DNA of 64,000 nucleotides from Bacillota bacterium (GCA_023413185.1 JAEZQD010000152.1:1-64000), one strand, 5' to 3'. Positions 17,700 through 26,416 are shown, counted from the stretch's first letter. Numbers and translations are program-made. Notes: a model not told the origin generated them from the sequence alone.

Positions 17700-18401
17700 A
17701 TGAAAAAAATAGTGGCGTTTGCGATTGTTGCGCTGCTGGCGCTTCCCTTGTTAACAGGCTGTCTGCTTGCAGGACTGTTTCTTATGGACGACACCTCTTC
17801 GGTTGAAGAGATTATGCCGGAGTTTCCTGAGCCAATTAACGCCCTTGAAGTGATGATGGTAGATATTTTTGATTGGTACGGCATGGACGAGTACCAGCAG
17901 CTGCAATGGGCGAGCGATGTCATAGCCATTTGGCAGCAGTATGGTGACGGCATGAACATAACCGCAGAGACCCTTTTGGCCGACGTAACCGCCGCGTTGG
18001 AGCTACATAACGAGCAGGCAAACATCTTTGAGGTAGCGTGCGCAACACAGGGCATTGATGTAACAGTCTACAACTCTCCCCCGCAGGATAATTCGGACAT
18101 GGTCGAGGAGGAGAACGGGGAGGCAAGCAAGGGGGATACACAGGCTACCTTAGATATTGAAGCTGCGCTGAGCACGGACATCTTTGATTGGCAGACGATG
18201 AGTAAAGACGAAAAGCAAAACCTAGTGTTTACGTACCAGCTTATCTGGGATATAAACGGCGTTACTTGTGGGCTTACTGACGAAGAACTGCTTACAGAGG
18301 TTACCCATGCGCTTGCGGGGGACAGAGAGCAGGCGAACATCTTTGAGGTTGCTTGTGCGACGCAAGGGCTGGACCCAAACGACTTTAACCCCAACGAATA
18401 G
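17700..18401 (+). CDS. Lipoprotein with internal duplication
   Basis: A 233-residue lipoprotein (lipobox LLTGC, residues 12-17) of no recognised family. Two homologous units of about 70 residues follow: each starts DIFDW, contains a helical Q/W-rich middle and a T-x-E-x-L-L-x-(D/E)-V-T-x-A-L segment, and ends with the identical QANIFEVACATQG. A 30-residue acidic linker separates them. ATG 17700 follows AAAGGA. The duplication suggests two copies of a small ligand-binding or adaptor domain on the outer membrane face. Function is unknown. Confidence 0.75.
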   Translation: MKKIVAFAIVALLALPLLTGCLLAGLFLMDDTSSVEEIMPEFPEPINALEVMMVDIFDWYGMDEYQQLQWASDVIAIWQQYGDGMNITAETLLADVTAALELHNEQANIFEVACATQGIDVTVYNSPPQDNSDMVEEENGEASKGDTQATLDIEAALSTDIFDWQTMSKDEKQNLVFTYQLIWDINGVTCGLTDEELLTEVTHALAGDREQANIFEVACATQGLDPNDFNPNE

Positions 18402-18464
18402 GGTACACCCAAGGCTGCCGCGCGTAGTCGTGTTTTGGCGAGATGTACTACCTGTATCTTGCGT

Positions 18465-18634
18465 TATAGTCAATAAATTATAAAACAGTCCCTGTTTTCA
18501 AGCGGCAGGTACCTGCCGCACGCCAGATGGCGTGTTTATTGACTATAGACTCCACAAACCGCCCACATTCGTGGGCACCGCACGGTTTTTCGTGCGGTTC
18601 AAAACGGATTCGTTTTGAAGTTTGTTGAGTATAT
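18465..18634. repeat. Dispersed palindromic element, copy 2
   Basis: Near-identical to 1301-1472. The outer stem differs by a compensating pair (G-C at 1304/1383 becomes A-T at 18468/18544). The GCGGCAG/CTGCCGC loop is shorter by 3 nt and its stem is unchanged. The CCCAC/GTGGG and CAAAACG/CGTTTTG hairpins are perfect here but contain a wobble and a mismatch in copy 1. The ends TATAGTCAATAAA and (complement) TATACTCAACAAA make imperfect terminal inverted repeats. Confidence 0.85.
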
Positions 18635-18653
18635 CATAATGCAACAGAAAACG

Positions 18654-18693
18654 AGAAAGCACAGTCGTTAACACCAGGTTGTGACTGTGCTTT
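18654..18693 (-). terminator. Terminator-like hairpin after XRE gene
   Basis: GAAAGCACAGTC and its complement GACTGTGCTTTC flank a loop of about 16 nt, just downstream of the minus-strand XRE stop codon. The following minus-strand sequence is only moderately T-rich. Confidence 0.55.
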
Positions 18694-18716
18694 CTCGTTG
18701 TTGTGTTACAAACTCA

Positions 18717-18932
18717 TTACTCTGTGATTTCAGGCTTATACTCAAACAGGTCTCCCGGCTGGCAGTCCAGCGCCTTGCAGATTGCCTCCATTGTGCCAAG
18801 CTTCACAGCGCTAATCTTTGCGTTTTTGAGGTTGGAAAGGTTGGGCACCGTTATGCCCACACGCTCAGATAGCTCATTGAGAGAAATCTTTCTGTCTGCC
18901 ATAACGCGGTCGAGACGAATAATAATCGGCAC
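18717..18932 (-). CDS. XRE-family regulator, YozG type
   Basis: A 71-residue single-domain Cro/C1 helix-turn-helix protein (MADRKISLNELSERVGITVPNLSNLKN ... AICKALDCQPGDLFEY). It follows a DUF2975 membrane-protein gene by 14 nt in the same direction, the same pairing as yoaS-yozG of Bacillus. It probably represses the shared promoter at 19523-19551. Confidence 0.9.
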   Translation of the reverse strand: MPIIIRLDRVMADRKISLNELSERVGITVPNLSNLKNAKISAVKLGTMEAICKALDCQPGDLFEYKPEITE

Positions 18933-18946
18933 GTTTTAACCCCTCC

Positions 18947-19492
18947 TTATACTGTGGTGTCATGCTCGTGCTGTAGCGTGCAGCCGTAACGATATACCTT
19001 TGCCAACAGCAGAAGCAATAACCCCAGTAGAGCACCGTCAGGAAGGAAAGTAAACTGCGGTCTTAAATACAACGTGCTGTCAACAATCGCAGTATTCATT
19101 TGGGATACGTACAGGTAGTTTAAGCCTTGCGACAGGTACACCTGTACCAGCAAAACAATGGCAATCAGTTGTATTCTGGTGGCATTCTTTAACACAAAGG
19201 GAGTATCCGGGGTAATGGAGCCAACGATACCGCGCAGCAGCAAAAGGCAGAGAAGTCCGCACCCAAAATTAACGATTTGAATTAGATATTGTATAGTCGT
19301 AAGTGTTCTTGTATGATTCGGGGCACTCAGCACGAAGCCGTTAAATGCAAAGCCGGACCCTAGGGTTAGTTGAGGCGCAACCAGCGGGATGAGAAGAATG
19401 ATTGCAAAGGCACCAATACCAACCCACAACCCTACATTAAGTAACCGCTTTATAAACCCAATTGATTTTGCTAAGGTAAAGCCCTCGTTCAT
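18947..19492 (-). CDS. DUF2975 membrane protein
   Basis: A 181-residue protein with four predicted transmembrane helices (about 17-40, 66-88, 105-125 and 148-168) and the DUF2975 pattern TPFVLKNATRIQLIAIVLLV before the third. Its function is unknown. Constant pairing with a small XRE protein suggests it is either controlled by it or modulates its activity. The start follows an AGGAGGAATGTCAAG site. Confidence 0.88.
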   Translation of the reverse strand: MNEGFTLAKSIGFIKRLLNVGLWVGIGAFAIILLIPLVAPQLTLGSGFAFNGFVLSAPNHTRTLTTIQYLIQIVNFGCGLLCLLLLRGIVGSITPDTPFVLKNATRIQLIAIVLLVQVYLSQGLNYLYVSQMNTAIVDSTLYLRPQFTFLPDGALLGLLLLLLAKVYRYGCTLQHEHDTTV

Positions 19493-19522
19493 CTTGACAT
19501 TCCTCCTTTGTAGTATGCGACC

Positions 19523-19551
19523 AGTATAGCAGATAAAAAGGAGTATGTCAA
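19523..19551 (-). promoter_or_regulatory. Consensus sigma-A promoter of DUF2975-XRE operon
   Basis: On the minus strand TTGACA (19551-19546), a 17-nt spacer and TATACT (19528-19523) give a near-perfect sigma-A promoter, with a leader of about 25 nt. Confidence 0.9.
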
Positions 19552-19560
19552 TAATAATTT

Positions 19561-19576
19561 ATCGTAAAACGATATA
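19561..19576. promoter_or_regulatory. Candidate operator upstream of the DUF2975-XRE promoter
   Basis: ATCGT-AAA-ACGAT is a 13-bp perfect palindrome 10 bp upstream of the -35, with further ATCG half-sites to 19585. It is a likely binding site for the XRE product; binding itself is inference. Confidence 0.5.
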
Positions 19577-19641
19577 ATATTATCGCAACTAGTGATGGAT
19601 ACATGTTTACTGATGCTCATGGGGTTTCGCTGGAAGGGTAT

Positions 19642-19674
19642 AAAAAAGGGTCTGCATCAATATCATGCAGACCC
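19642..19674 (-). terminator. Intrinsic terminator after rubrerythrin
   Basis: On the minus strand GGGTCTGCAT/ATGCAGACCC with a 7-nt loop is followed by TTTTTTAT. Confidence 0.9.
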
Positions 19675-19705
19675 GGTACAGGCAGTATTCTTTTGGGTGA
19701 GGATA

Positions 19706-20248
19706 TTAGTAATCCTTGCCTCTCATCTGGAAGTAAGACTTCGGATGCTCGCAGATGGGGCACTTCTCGGGGGCCTTCTCGCCGTAGTAGATGTGACCGC
19801 AGTTTAAGCAAATCCAGTAAACCTTCTCCTCGCGGGCAAAAACCTTTCCATCTTCGATGTTGCCCTTAAGCGCAAGGTATCTCTCCTCGTGCTCTTTCTC
19901 AATCTTCGCAACGCCTTCAAACAGGTAAGCAATGCGCTCAAAGCCTTCCTCGCGCGCATCCTTGGCAAAGCCGGCGTACATATCGGTCCACTCATAGTTC
20001 TCGCCCGCGGCAGCATCGGCAAGGTTTGTGAGGGTGTCGGGCACACTTCCGTCATGCAGTAGTTTAAACCAAATCTTAGCATGCTCTTTTTCGTTGTTAG
20101 CGGTTTCGGTAAACAGTGCGGCAATCTGCTCGTAGCCTTCCTTTTTCGCCTTAGAGGCATAGAAGGTGTACTTGTTTCTGGCCTGCGATTCACCGGCGAA
20201 GGCCGCCATTAGGTTTTTTTCGGTTTTTGTTCCTTTGAGATCTTTCAT
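19706..20248 (-). CDS. rbr: Rubrerythrin
   Basis: A 180-residue peroxide-reducing protein of anaerobes. The N-terminal ferritin-like diiron domain shows the E-x-x-H helices ([49 protein letters not shown]). The C-terminal rubredoxin-like domain binds one iron through CLNCGH and CPICEH. It reduces hydrogen peroxide to water. It lies directly downstream of a Fur/PerR-type gene in the same direction, and peroxide or iron control through that regulator is likely. Confidence 0.95.
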   Translation of the reverse strand: MKDLKGTKTEKNLMAAFAGESQARNKYTFYASKAKKEGYEQIAALFTETANNEKEHAKIWFKLLHDGSVPDTLTNLADAAAGENYEWTDMYAGFAKDAREEGFERIAYLFEGVAKIEKEHEERYLALKGNIEDGKVFAREEKVYWICLNCGHIYYGEKAPEKCPICEHPKSYFQMRGKDY

Positions 20249-20281
20249 TTCCAGCCACTCACTTTCATTTAGAATGTGTTA

Positions 20282-20321
20282 AAACCCGAATTAGCGAGAG
20301 TAGACCCCGTAAGTCGGGTTT
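20282..20321 (-). terminator. Hairpin between fur-type gene and rubrerythrin
   Basis: AAACCCGA (20282-20289) pairs with TCGGGTTT (20314-20321) around a 24-nt loop. On the minus strand it is followed by only TTTTAACA. It may act as a partial terminator or attenuator between the two genes. Confidence 0.45.
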
Positions 20322-20332
20322 AAATATATGAT

Positions 20333-20713
20333 TTATATGGTTTCACGGCAGTTTTTGCAGGAACCATATATCAACAGGTTATAGGAGCGAACCTCAAATC
20401 CGCTTTGAGTCATAACGTCCTGTGCAAGGCTGTCTAAGTGACAAAGTGAGATATCCTGAAGCTGTCCGCACCGCTCACATACCATATGGTAGTGCGTGTC
20501 CAGCGTACCGTCAAACCGTGCGCCCCCGCTTGGCATTGCAATTCGAAGAAGCATACCACGGTCTGCAAAGGTGTTGAGATTGCGGTAGACCGTGGCAAGG
20601 CTGAGTCCGGGGTTTTCGGGCTTTAACTGGTTGTATACATCGTCCGCGCTGGGATGATTGTGGCTGTGCACAACCGCGTTATAGATTAAGTCCTTTTGCT
20701 TGGTGTGTTTCAT
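20333..20713 (-). CDS. Fur/PerR-family transcriptional regulator
   Basis: A 126-residue Fur-family repressor. The winged-helix domain includes SADDVYNQLKPENPGLSLATVYRNLNTFAD. The dimerisation domain carries THYHMVCERCG and a second CKNC pair that form the structural zinc site. Regulatory metal ligands are compatible with PerR, but Fur cannot be excluded. ATG 20713 has AAGGGGG 9 nt upstream; two earlier in-frame ATGs are too close to it. Overlapping Fur/Per-box-like palindromes lie on its own promoter, and rubrerythrin follows, so peroxide sensing is the best guess. Confidence 0.9.
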   Translation of the reverse strand: MKHTKQKDLIYNAVVHSHNHPSADDVYNQLKPENPGLSLATVYRNLNTFADRGMLLRIAMPSGGARFDGTLDTHYHMVCERCGQLQDISLCHLDSLAQDVMTQSGFEVRSYNLLIYGSCKNCRETI

Positions 20714-20746
20714 TCCCATCCGCCCCCTTGACAAAATGTATAGTAG

Positions 20747-20776
20747 TGATAATTATTATCGATTATTATCATAATA
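20747..20776. promoter_or_regulatory. Overlapping Fur/Per-box operator
   Basis: TGATAAT-T-ATTATCG (20747-20761) fits the 7-1-7 box with one mismatch, and a second GAT-TATTATCATAA element overlaps it to 20776. They cover the -10 and transcription start of the regulator's promoter. Confidence 0.75.
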
Positions 20777-20799
20777 CAAGAAATGAAGCGGTTTGTCAA
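20771..20799 (-). promoter_or_regulatory. Sigma-A promoter of Fur/PerR-type gene
   Basis: On the minus strand TTGACA (20799-20794), a 17-nt spacer and TATTAT (20776-20771), with a TG before the -10, form a strong promoter that overlaps the operator. Confidence 0.88.
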
Positions 20800-20990
20800 G
20801 ATTAAATTGGCTGAGTTTGTGTTATTCTCAACGCACCTCTGGCAACAACCGCAATGAACACTTAAACCTGGCTTTACAGCCGCTTTGGGGCGAACAGAAT
20901 ATTCCGCCCGCAAAGTACTTATTTACTGTATCTCTCTAATCATGTTAAAATATGAATGCACGAAAGCTGATTGCTCAAAGGAGGACGGGT

Positions 20991-22292
20991 TTGGATAAAA
21001 ACAGTGTGGCATTGACCCCACCCATGGGATGGAACAGCTATGATTACTACGACACCACGGTAACCGAAGAGCAGGTGAAGCGAAACGCAGATTTTATGGC
21101 GGCTAACCTCAAGCAATTTGGCTGGGAATACATCGTGGTGGATATTCAGTGGTACGCCTATGACACCGCATCGCAAAGGGACCGATATCAGTACATTCCC
21201 TTTTGGCAGGTGGCGATGGATGCGTATTCGCGTTTGGTTCCCTGTCCCGACCGCTTCCCATCCTCCGTTGGCGGACAGGGCTTTAAGCCCTTGGCGGATT
21301 ATGTCCACAGCTTGGGTTTAAAGTTCGGCATCCATATCATGCGCGGTATTCCCAGGCAAGCCGCCCATCATCATGGGGGAATCATGGGTAGCGAGGCAAC
21401 CGCAAACGAGATTGCCGACCCATATAACATCTGTTTATGGAATCCTGATATGTATGGGCTGAGGACAGATCGACAGGAGTCTCAGGTCTATTACAACTCT
21501 CTTTTTGACCTGTATGCCGAATGGGGGGTTGATTTTATTAAGTGCGACGACATCTGCAGAATGGATATGCCCTCCGCACGAAAAGAGATTGAGATGCTTT
21601 ATGAGGCAATTCAGCACTGTAATCGCCCGATGGTGCTTAGTCTTTCCCCCGGACCCGCCTTAATCGGTGAGGCTTCTCATTACAAGAGATACGCGAACAT
21701 GTGGAGAATAACCGATGATTTCTGGGATGATTGGAGCTTTATCGCAGACATGTTTGCACGCTGCGAGCAATGGCAGGCGCACGTGGAGCCCGGCTGCTTC
21801 CCAGATTGTGATATGCTGCCGCTAGGCTATATCGGCAAGGGCTTCGGTGAGGAACGCTACACCCGGTTTACGCAGGATGAGCAGCAAAGCATAATGACCT
21901 TGTGGTGTATCTTTCGCTCTCCCTTAATGCTGGGTGCGGAACTGACCAAGCTGGATGAACGGACAATGACCTTGCTAACAAACAAAATGGTACTGCGACT
22001 GATTACCCATTCAAAGGATGCCCGGCAGATTGGAAGGGATGAAAAGCAGGCGGTTTGGTTTTCAAAAGACATTGATGGCAAGGCAAACTATCTTGCTGTT
22101 TTTAACCTGACAGATACCTCGCAGAGCATTACGGTTACCGACGAGGAGCTTGGCTGCACCGTTCTGTGTGACAGTATCATCGAGGAGCTTTGGAACGGTG
22201 AAAAACGGGTGAGCCAGGACGCCTTTATTCAAGCAGAGGTGCCCGCACACGGTACGCGGCTGTATCAAATCAAGCCCAACGGCTTGCTATAG
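20991..22292 (+). CDS. Alpha-galactosidase-like glycoside hydrolase, GH27 type
   Basis: A 433-residue (beta/alpha)8 enzyme with GH27 hallmarks: TPPMGWNSY near the N-terminus, the nucleophile region DFIKCDDICR, and acid/base region MWRITDDFWDDW. A C-terminal antiparallel beta domain follows. It should release terminal alpha-galactosyl, or related alpha-N-acetylgalactosaminyl or beta-L-arabinosyl, residues. No signal peptide is seen, so it acts in the cytoplasm on imported oligosaccharides. The start is TTG 20991, with AAAGGAGG 6 nt upstream. An ATG at 20952 is in frame but has no ribosome site. A strong terminator follows. Confidence 0.85.
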   Translation: MDKNSVALTPPMGWNSYDYYDTTVTEEQVKRNADFMAANLKQFGWEYIVVDIQWYAYDTASQRDRYQYIPFWQVAMDAYSRLVPCPDRFPSSVGGQGFKPLADYVHSLGLKFGIHIMRGIPRQAAHHHGGIMGSEATANEIADPYNICLWNPDMYGLRTDRQESQVYYNSLFDLYAEWGVDFIKCDDICRMDMPSARKEIEMLYEAIQHCNRPMVLSLSPGPALIGEASHYKRYANMWRITDDFWDDWSFIADMFARCEQWQAHVEPGCFPDCDMLPLGYIGKGFGEERYTRFTQDEQQSIMTLWCIFRSPLMLGAELTKLDERTMTLLTNKMVLRLITHSKDARQIGRDEKQAVWFSKDIDGKANYLAVFNLTDTSQSITVTDEELGCTVLCDSIIEELWNGEKRVSQDAFIQAEVPAHGTRLYQIKPNGLL

Positions 22293-22326
22293 GATGCTTT
22301 TTATCGGCACCTGGAAATGTACGAGA

Positions 22327-22371
22327 TAAAGGCAACAGTTATTAGACGCGCTAATAACTGTTGCCTTTATC
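22327..22371. terminator. Intrinsic terminator after GH27 gene
   Basis: A 19-bp perfect stem (TAAAGGCAACAGTTATTAG and its complement around ACGCG) with T/A flanks, between convergent GH27 and GH31 genes. Confidence 0.88.
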
Positions 22372-22546
22372 ATTGCTATAGAAGGAGGATAACCGTTTTG
22401 TACTCGTGATTTAGCTTGTTGTTAGCATCAGGAAACGTGCCCTGCCGGTAATGAATCGTTTGGCACCGGTCGGTTTGTTGCGGGTAATGGGGATAATGCG
22501 TCAGTGGCAGCTGCGCCTCTCGTTGTTTATCACGGCACGCCGTGCT

Positions 22547-24565
22547 TTATTCCTTATTCCAGCGCTCAAAAAACTCTGACTGGTTGCCGTTTCGAAGGAA
22601 AATGGGGATAACGGATAATGGGGTAGCAACGGTAACCGTCTGTCCCCCTTCGTACCACTGCCCGGTAACGGCGTATTGCCAACGGGCACCGTGAGGCAGG
22701 TACACCTCGCGGCACTTAGCCGAAGCCTGCACAACAGGTGCCACTAGGATATCCGGTCCGAACAGATAGGTGTGTTTTACCTCCCAACAGCACGCGTCCT
22801 GCGGGAACTCGTAAAAGAGCGTTCGCATAACAGGGGTACCCCGTTCGTGCGCATCTCGCATCATGTCACGGGTATAGGGACGCAGCAGCTCACGCAGCTG
22901 AATGTATTTGACAAGAATGCCGTATGCCTCCTCGCCAAAGCTCCACACCTCGTTGTTGCCGCTGGTGAACAACGCCTTGCTGCCATCGGCACGGTACACA
23001 TCCCGCTCCTCTGGGGTTGCGGTGTCGCGATCCCCGTGCAAACGCATTACCGGGCAGAAGGTGCCGTATTCAAACCAACGCACAAGCAGTTCGCGGAATG
23101 CGGGGTCGTCCGGGTTTCCGCCCATAAAGCCTCCGATATCGGTTGTCCACCACGCAATACCGCAGATACCCATATGCAGCCCCGCGGTGATCTGATTTCT
23201 AAAGGAAGCGAAGTCGCTGTGAATGTCCCCGCTCCACACCAACGCCCCGTAACGCTGGCTGCCAGCCCACGCGCAGCGAACCAGATTGATGATATCACGC
23301 TGTCCCTCCCGCGCCATTCCATCGTAGAAGGCACGCGAAAACATCTGGGGATAGATGTTTCCGATCTGCACGTTGGGTCCAAGGTGGTAACGGTAGTTGT
23401 CAAAGTCGTACGCGCCGTATTCCGGCTCGGCTTCATCCAGCCAGAAGATACGGATGCCCTTGTCGTAATAGTTCTTCTTGCATTTTTGCCATACATACTC
23501 CCGCGCGGCGGGATTGGTCGCATCGAAGAACATGCTGTTTCCGCCAAAGAGCATACCGATATTCACACCCGCCTCCGGGCGCACCAATAATCCCTTTTCA
23601 CGCATTTCATTAAAGTTCTCGCTCTGGTGGTCTATCTGCGGCCAGACTGAGACCATCATCTCAGCCCCAAGCTTCCTAACCTCGCGCACCATGGCATCGG
23701 GATCGGGGTAGAACTCCTCTTCAAAGCGGTAGTCGCCCATCTTGGGCCAGTGAAAGAAATCACATACAATCACATCCAGCGGAATGCCCCGTCTTTTATA
23801 CTCGCGGGCAACCTCCAAAAGCATCTCCTGATTCCAATACCGCAGCTTACACTGCCAAAACCCCATGCCGTATTCCGGCATCATGGGCACGGTGCCCGTT
23901 GCCTGTGCGTAGCTTTGCTCTATCTTTGCAGGGGTATCTCCTGCGGTAATCCAGTAATCGAGCTGCTTTGTGCTCCTCGCCACCCATTCGGTGCGGTTTG
24001 CGCCAAAGCTTGCGCGCCCGATGGCGGGATTGTGCCATAAAAACCCGTAGCCAAGGCTTGACAGCACAAACGGGATGCTTGCCTGAGAATTGCGGTGCGC
24101 AAGCTCAAAGTTACAGTTTTTGATGTTAAGTATATCCTGCTGGTACTGCCCCATCCCGTACAGCTTTTCCGTAGGCTCGGATTCAAAGCTGACTGTCAGG
24201 CTAAAATCGCCACCGATAATCGGCTTAAAATCACGCGGGTTCAGGCAAAGGGCTCCGCGCCTGCCGTATTCGCGCAGCAGCAGGGCATCGTGCCGATTAT
24301 AGTAACTGATCTGTATTGTGCCGCTCCAGCTGTCGCGTACAACTTCGGCATAGATGTTCCCGTTTTGTATCCGCGCCCTATCGTCACTGACGGTAACCTC
24401 AGCCTCGCAATACGCCTGGGGCAAAAGGGCAAACTCAGTGTCGAGTATCGTACCCATCATAACCGCTCGCGTGCGCAAGCTGTTTATTCCCCACGGCTCG
24501 ATGAAAACGGTCTCGCCCGCAAACTGACAAACCAGAGCATTCTCAAGCTTTAAAAACACGCCCAT
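22547..24565 (-). CDS. GH31 glycoside hydrolase, alpha-xylosidase-like
   Basis: A 672-residue cytoplasmic enzyme with the GH31 N-terminal beta-sandwich (LYGMGQYQQD near 140), the catalytic barrel and C-terminal beta domains. The nucleophile region reads FWLDEAEPEYG and the acid/base region VWSGDIHSDF. FHWPKMGDYRFEEEFYPD (substrate loop) and GICGIAWWTTDIGGF are typical of the alpha-xylosidase branch (YicI-like). It probably cleaves alpha-xylosyl from xyloglucan-type oligosaccharides; alpha-glucosidase activity cannot be excluded. ATG follows AAAGGAGG. It lies downstream of the GH43 gene in the same direction. Confidence 0.87.
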   Translation of the reverse strand: MGVFLKLENALVCQFAGETVFIEPWGINSLRTRAVMMGTILDTEFALLPQAYCEAEVTVSDDRARIQNGNIYAEVVRDSWSGTIQISYYNRHDALLLREYGRRGALCLNPRDFKPIIGGDFSLTVSFESEPTEKLYGMGQYQQDILNIKNCNFELAHRNSQASIPFVLSSLGYGFLWHNPAIGRASFGANRTEWVARSTKQLDYWITAGDTPAKIEQSYAQATGTVPMMPEYGMGFWQCKLRYWNQEMLLEVAREYKRRGIPLDVIVCDFFHWPKMGDYRFEEEFYPDPDAMVREVRKLGAEMMVSVWPQIDHQSENFNEMREKGLLVRPEAGVNIGMLFGGNSMFFDATNPAAREYVWQKCKKNYYDKGIRIFWLDEAEPEYGAYDFDNYRYHLGPNVQIGNIYPQMFSRAFYDGMAREGQRDIINLVRCAWAGSQRYGALVWSGDIHSDFASFRNQITAGLHMGICGIAWWTTDIGGFMGGNPDDPAFRELLVRWFEYGTFCPVMRLHGDRDTATPEERDVYRADGSKALFTSGNNEVWSFGEEAYGILVKYIQLRELLRPYTRDMMRDAHERGTPVMRTLFYEFPQDACCWEVKHTYLFGPDILVAPVVQASAKCREVYLPHGARWQYAVTGQWYEGGQTVTVATPLSVIPIFLRNGNQSEFFERWNKE

Positions 24566-24631
24566 ATTCCATTACCTCCTTTACTGCATCCTACCCGGTT
24601 TCGTTGATTAGGTACGCCGCTTGCTTAAGGA

Positions 24632-26416
24632 CTATTTGATAACAATCTCCATCGACAGGTTGCGATAGCGCTCTTTGATGTCCCTGTCCTCGGTCAAATC
24701 CAGAACAGGGAAGCCATCCCGATGAAAATGCACCCTGCGAAAGCCGCTGCTTCTCGGTCCATCCTTTCCAACCCGCGCGTGGTAGGTGCACCAAGTTGTA
24801 CCGTTTTCCTCCCGAATAAACGCATTGTGTCCGGTTCCGGTTTCTCCGCTCACAGAAAACGCAGTCAGCAGCGGAAAATTCCCCTTTGTCCAGCTGCTTG
24901 CATCAAGCAAGTCCGCATCCAGATTAACCATAAGGTACCCCACACAGTAGGTGTAGTCAATCAGTGCGCCCGAAAAGGTCAGCATCAGCTTATCGCCTAA
25001 AAAGAGCGGGTAGGGTCCCTCCTCCACAAACACATGGTTGTTTGACCAGCTGTAGTCCGGCTTTGACAAAATCACGGGGTCACTGGTTAGCCGCCACGGT
25101 TTTTTTATGTCAACCTCGGCAATGTATATCCACGAGCCAAGGTCGTTTGGAACCATGTCGCGCTGCGCCCATGCCACATAGCTTTTGTCCCGCACCGCAA
25201 AATAGGTCATGTCCAGCGTCAGCCCATTGTCGCACAGCACCTCACCGTCACGACGCTGCATCGGTATGGGCATCTCCCAGTCGGACTTGTTGCGGATTTC
25301 GCCGCCGGGCTTCAACCTCATTGCATGGCAGCGAATCTGTTCAAACCCCTTCGGGCTGCTCGCAAGAAAGATATAGATATCCTCGCCTACCAGATGAATC
25401 TCGGGTGCCCACAAAAACTGCACCATGTGCTTATACATCCTTGTGTTGAGTATCTCATACTCGGCTGCGGTAGCAAGCTGCTCCATGGTAGCCGCCTTAC
25501 GCACAGACAGACTGTTGTTTCCGTCCGCGTCATTGGTGGCGATATAATAGTAATATTTCTGCCAAAAGAACACACACGGGTCGGCGCGGTCAATCGCAAA
25601 GGGGAAGTGGTAGGATGGCTGAGCCACCTCACCTGTAATCGTGTAGGTACCCTCTTTGTCCCAGTCTACCTCCTGGGTGTTCCACCGTACCGCTCTGGAC
25701 ACCGTGGTGCCGTCATTGTACAGATACTCCGCCTTAACCGTCGCCAGCTCTTGCTGTGAGGAAACCGCAACGGTTTTAGGCAGATTCAAGCCAGTATTCT
25801 CGGGCACGGTAAGACGTTCGAGCAGCTTTTCTCCAAGCTCCGTGGGTATCGCAATCCTGTTTGCCGGCTGAGCACCCTCAATGGTCGTCTCGATAACCTC
25901 GCGTTTGAGCAACTGTGCCGGAACGGGAACAATCTCCGGCTCGAAGATATCTGCAAACACCGCCTGATAGGTTTGATTGGTTTCATCACACCACTTCAGA
26001 AGGTACTGTTGCTCCTGTGGGAGATATGCACAGGCAGCATAACGAATGCAATGGTCGGATTTTAGGTCGATTAGTCCGTGCTCGGTGTACTGAAGAAAGT
26101 CACGCGTGATGAACAGCAAAAGCTTGCCCAAGCTAAGCTTGTCAGGAGTACCGTCGCATTCGGTGCGCACAGCTATAATCCCGTATGCTTCCGTGCTCAG
26201 CTTAAAAACAAACGGACTGGTCAGGTTCTTGGCGGTCAGCGTGCGGTTTTCGTTTTCCACAGCCTTGGCGAACAGCACGCCGTAGTTGTGATTAAGCGGC
26301 ACAAACTCACTGCCTGTTATGCGATAAGCCAGATGCATGCTGTTTGCCAGAGTATGCTCATACATCTCTGCCGGTTTTCGCGTGTAGGTAAGTAGCTCGA
26401 ATTGATTTTTTGACAT
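24632..26416 (-). CDS. GH43-type glycoside hydrolase with Ig-like insert
   Basis: A 594-residue protein. Residues 1-180 form a beta domain of unknown role. Residues 215-265 resemble a bacterial Ig-like (Big_4) domain ending WDKEGTYTITGEV. The five-bladed propeller starts near 275 (DRADPCVFFWQKYYYYIATND) with the catalytic Asp in RADP, and includes WAPEIH, the candidate general acid in VEEGPYPLF, and TGHNAFIREENGTTWCTYHA. Family 43 enzymes are alpha-L-arabinofuranosidases or beta-xylosidases. No signal peptide is present. It belongs with the adjacent GH31 enzyme and importer to one saccharide-utilisation locus. Confidence 0.82.
   Translation of the reverse strand: MSKNQFELLTYTRKPAEMYEHTLANSMHLAYRITGSEFVPLNHNYGVLFAKAVENENRTLTAKNLTSPFVFKLSTEAYGIIAVRTECDGTPDKLSLGKLLLFITRDFLQYTEHGLIDLKSDHCIRYAACAYLPQEQQYLLKWCDETNQTYQAVFADIFEPEIVPVPAQLLKREVIETTIEGAQPANRIAIPTELGEKLLERLTVPENTGLNLPKTVAVSSQQELATVKAEYLYNDGTTVSRAVRWNTQEVDWDKEGTYTITGEVAQPSYHFPFAIDRADPCVFFWQKYYYYIATNDADGNNSLSVRKAATMEQLATAAEYEILNTRMYKHMVQFLWAPEIHLVGEDIYIFLASSPKGFEQIRCHAMRLKPGGEIRNKSDWEMPIPMQRRDGEVLCDNGLTLDMTYFAVRDKSYVAWAQRDMVPNDLGSWIYIAEVDIKKPWRLTSDPVILSKPDYSWSNNHVFVEEGPYPLFLGDKLMLTFSGALIDYTYCVGYLMVNLDADLLDASSWTKGNFPLLTAFSVSGETGTGHNAFIREENGTTWCTYHARVGKDGPRSSGFRRVHFHRDGFPVLDLTEDRDIKERYRNLSMEIVIK

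Larger units (their letters stand above)
18402..18716. other. Intergenic region holding dispersed repeat copy 2
   Basis: 315 nt between the lipoprotein and the minus-strand XRE gene. The repeat occupies 18465-18634. A GAAAGCACAGTC/GACTGTGCTTTC stem (about 18654-18693) follows and probably terminates the XRE transcript. Confidence 0.6.

Noticed and set aside
22380..22546. Small gene behind GGAGG at 22383
   Set aside because: Frames after this site close within a few codons; no product is supported.
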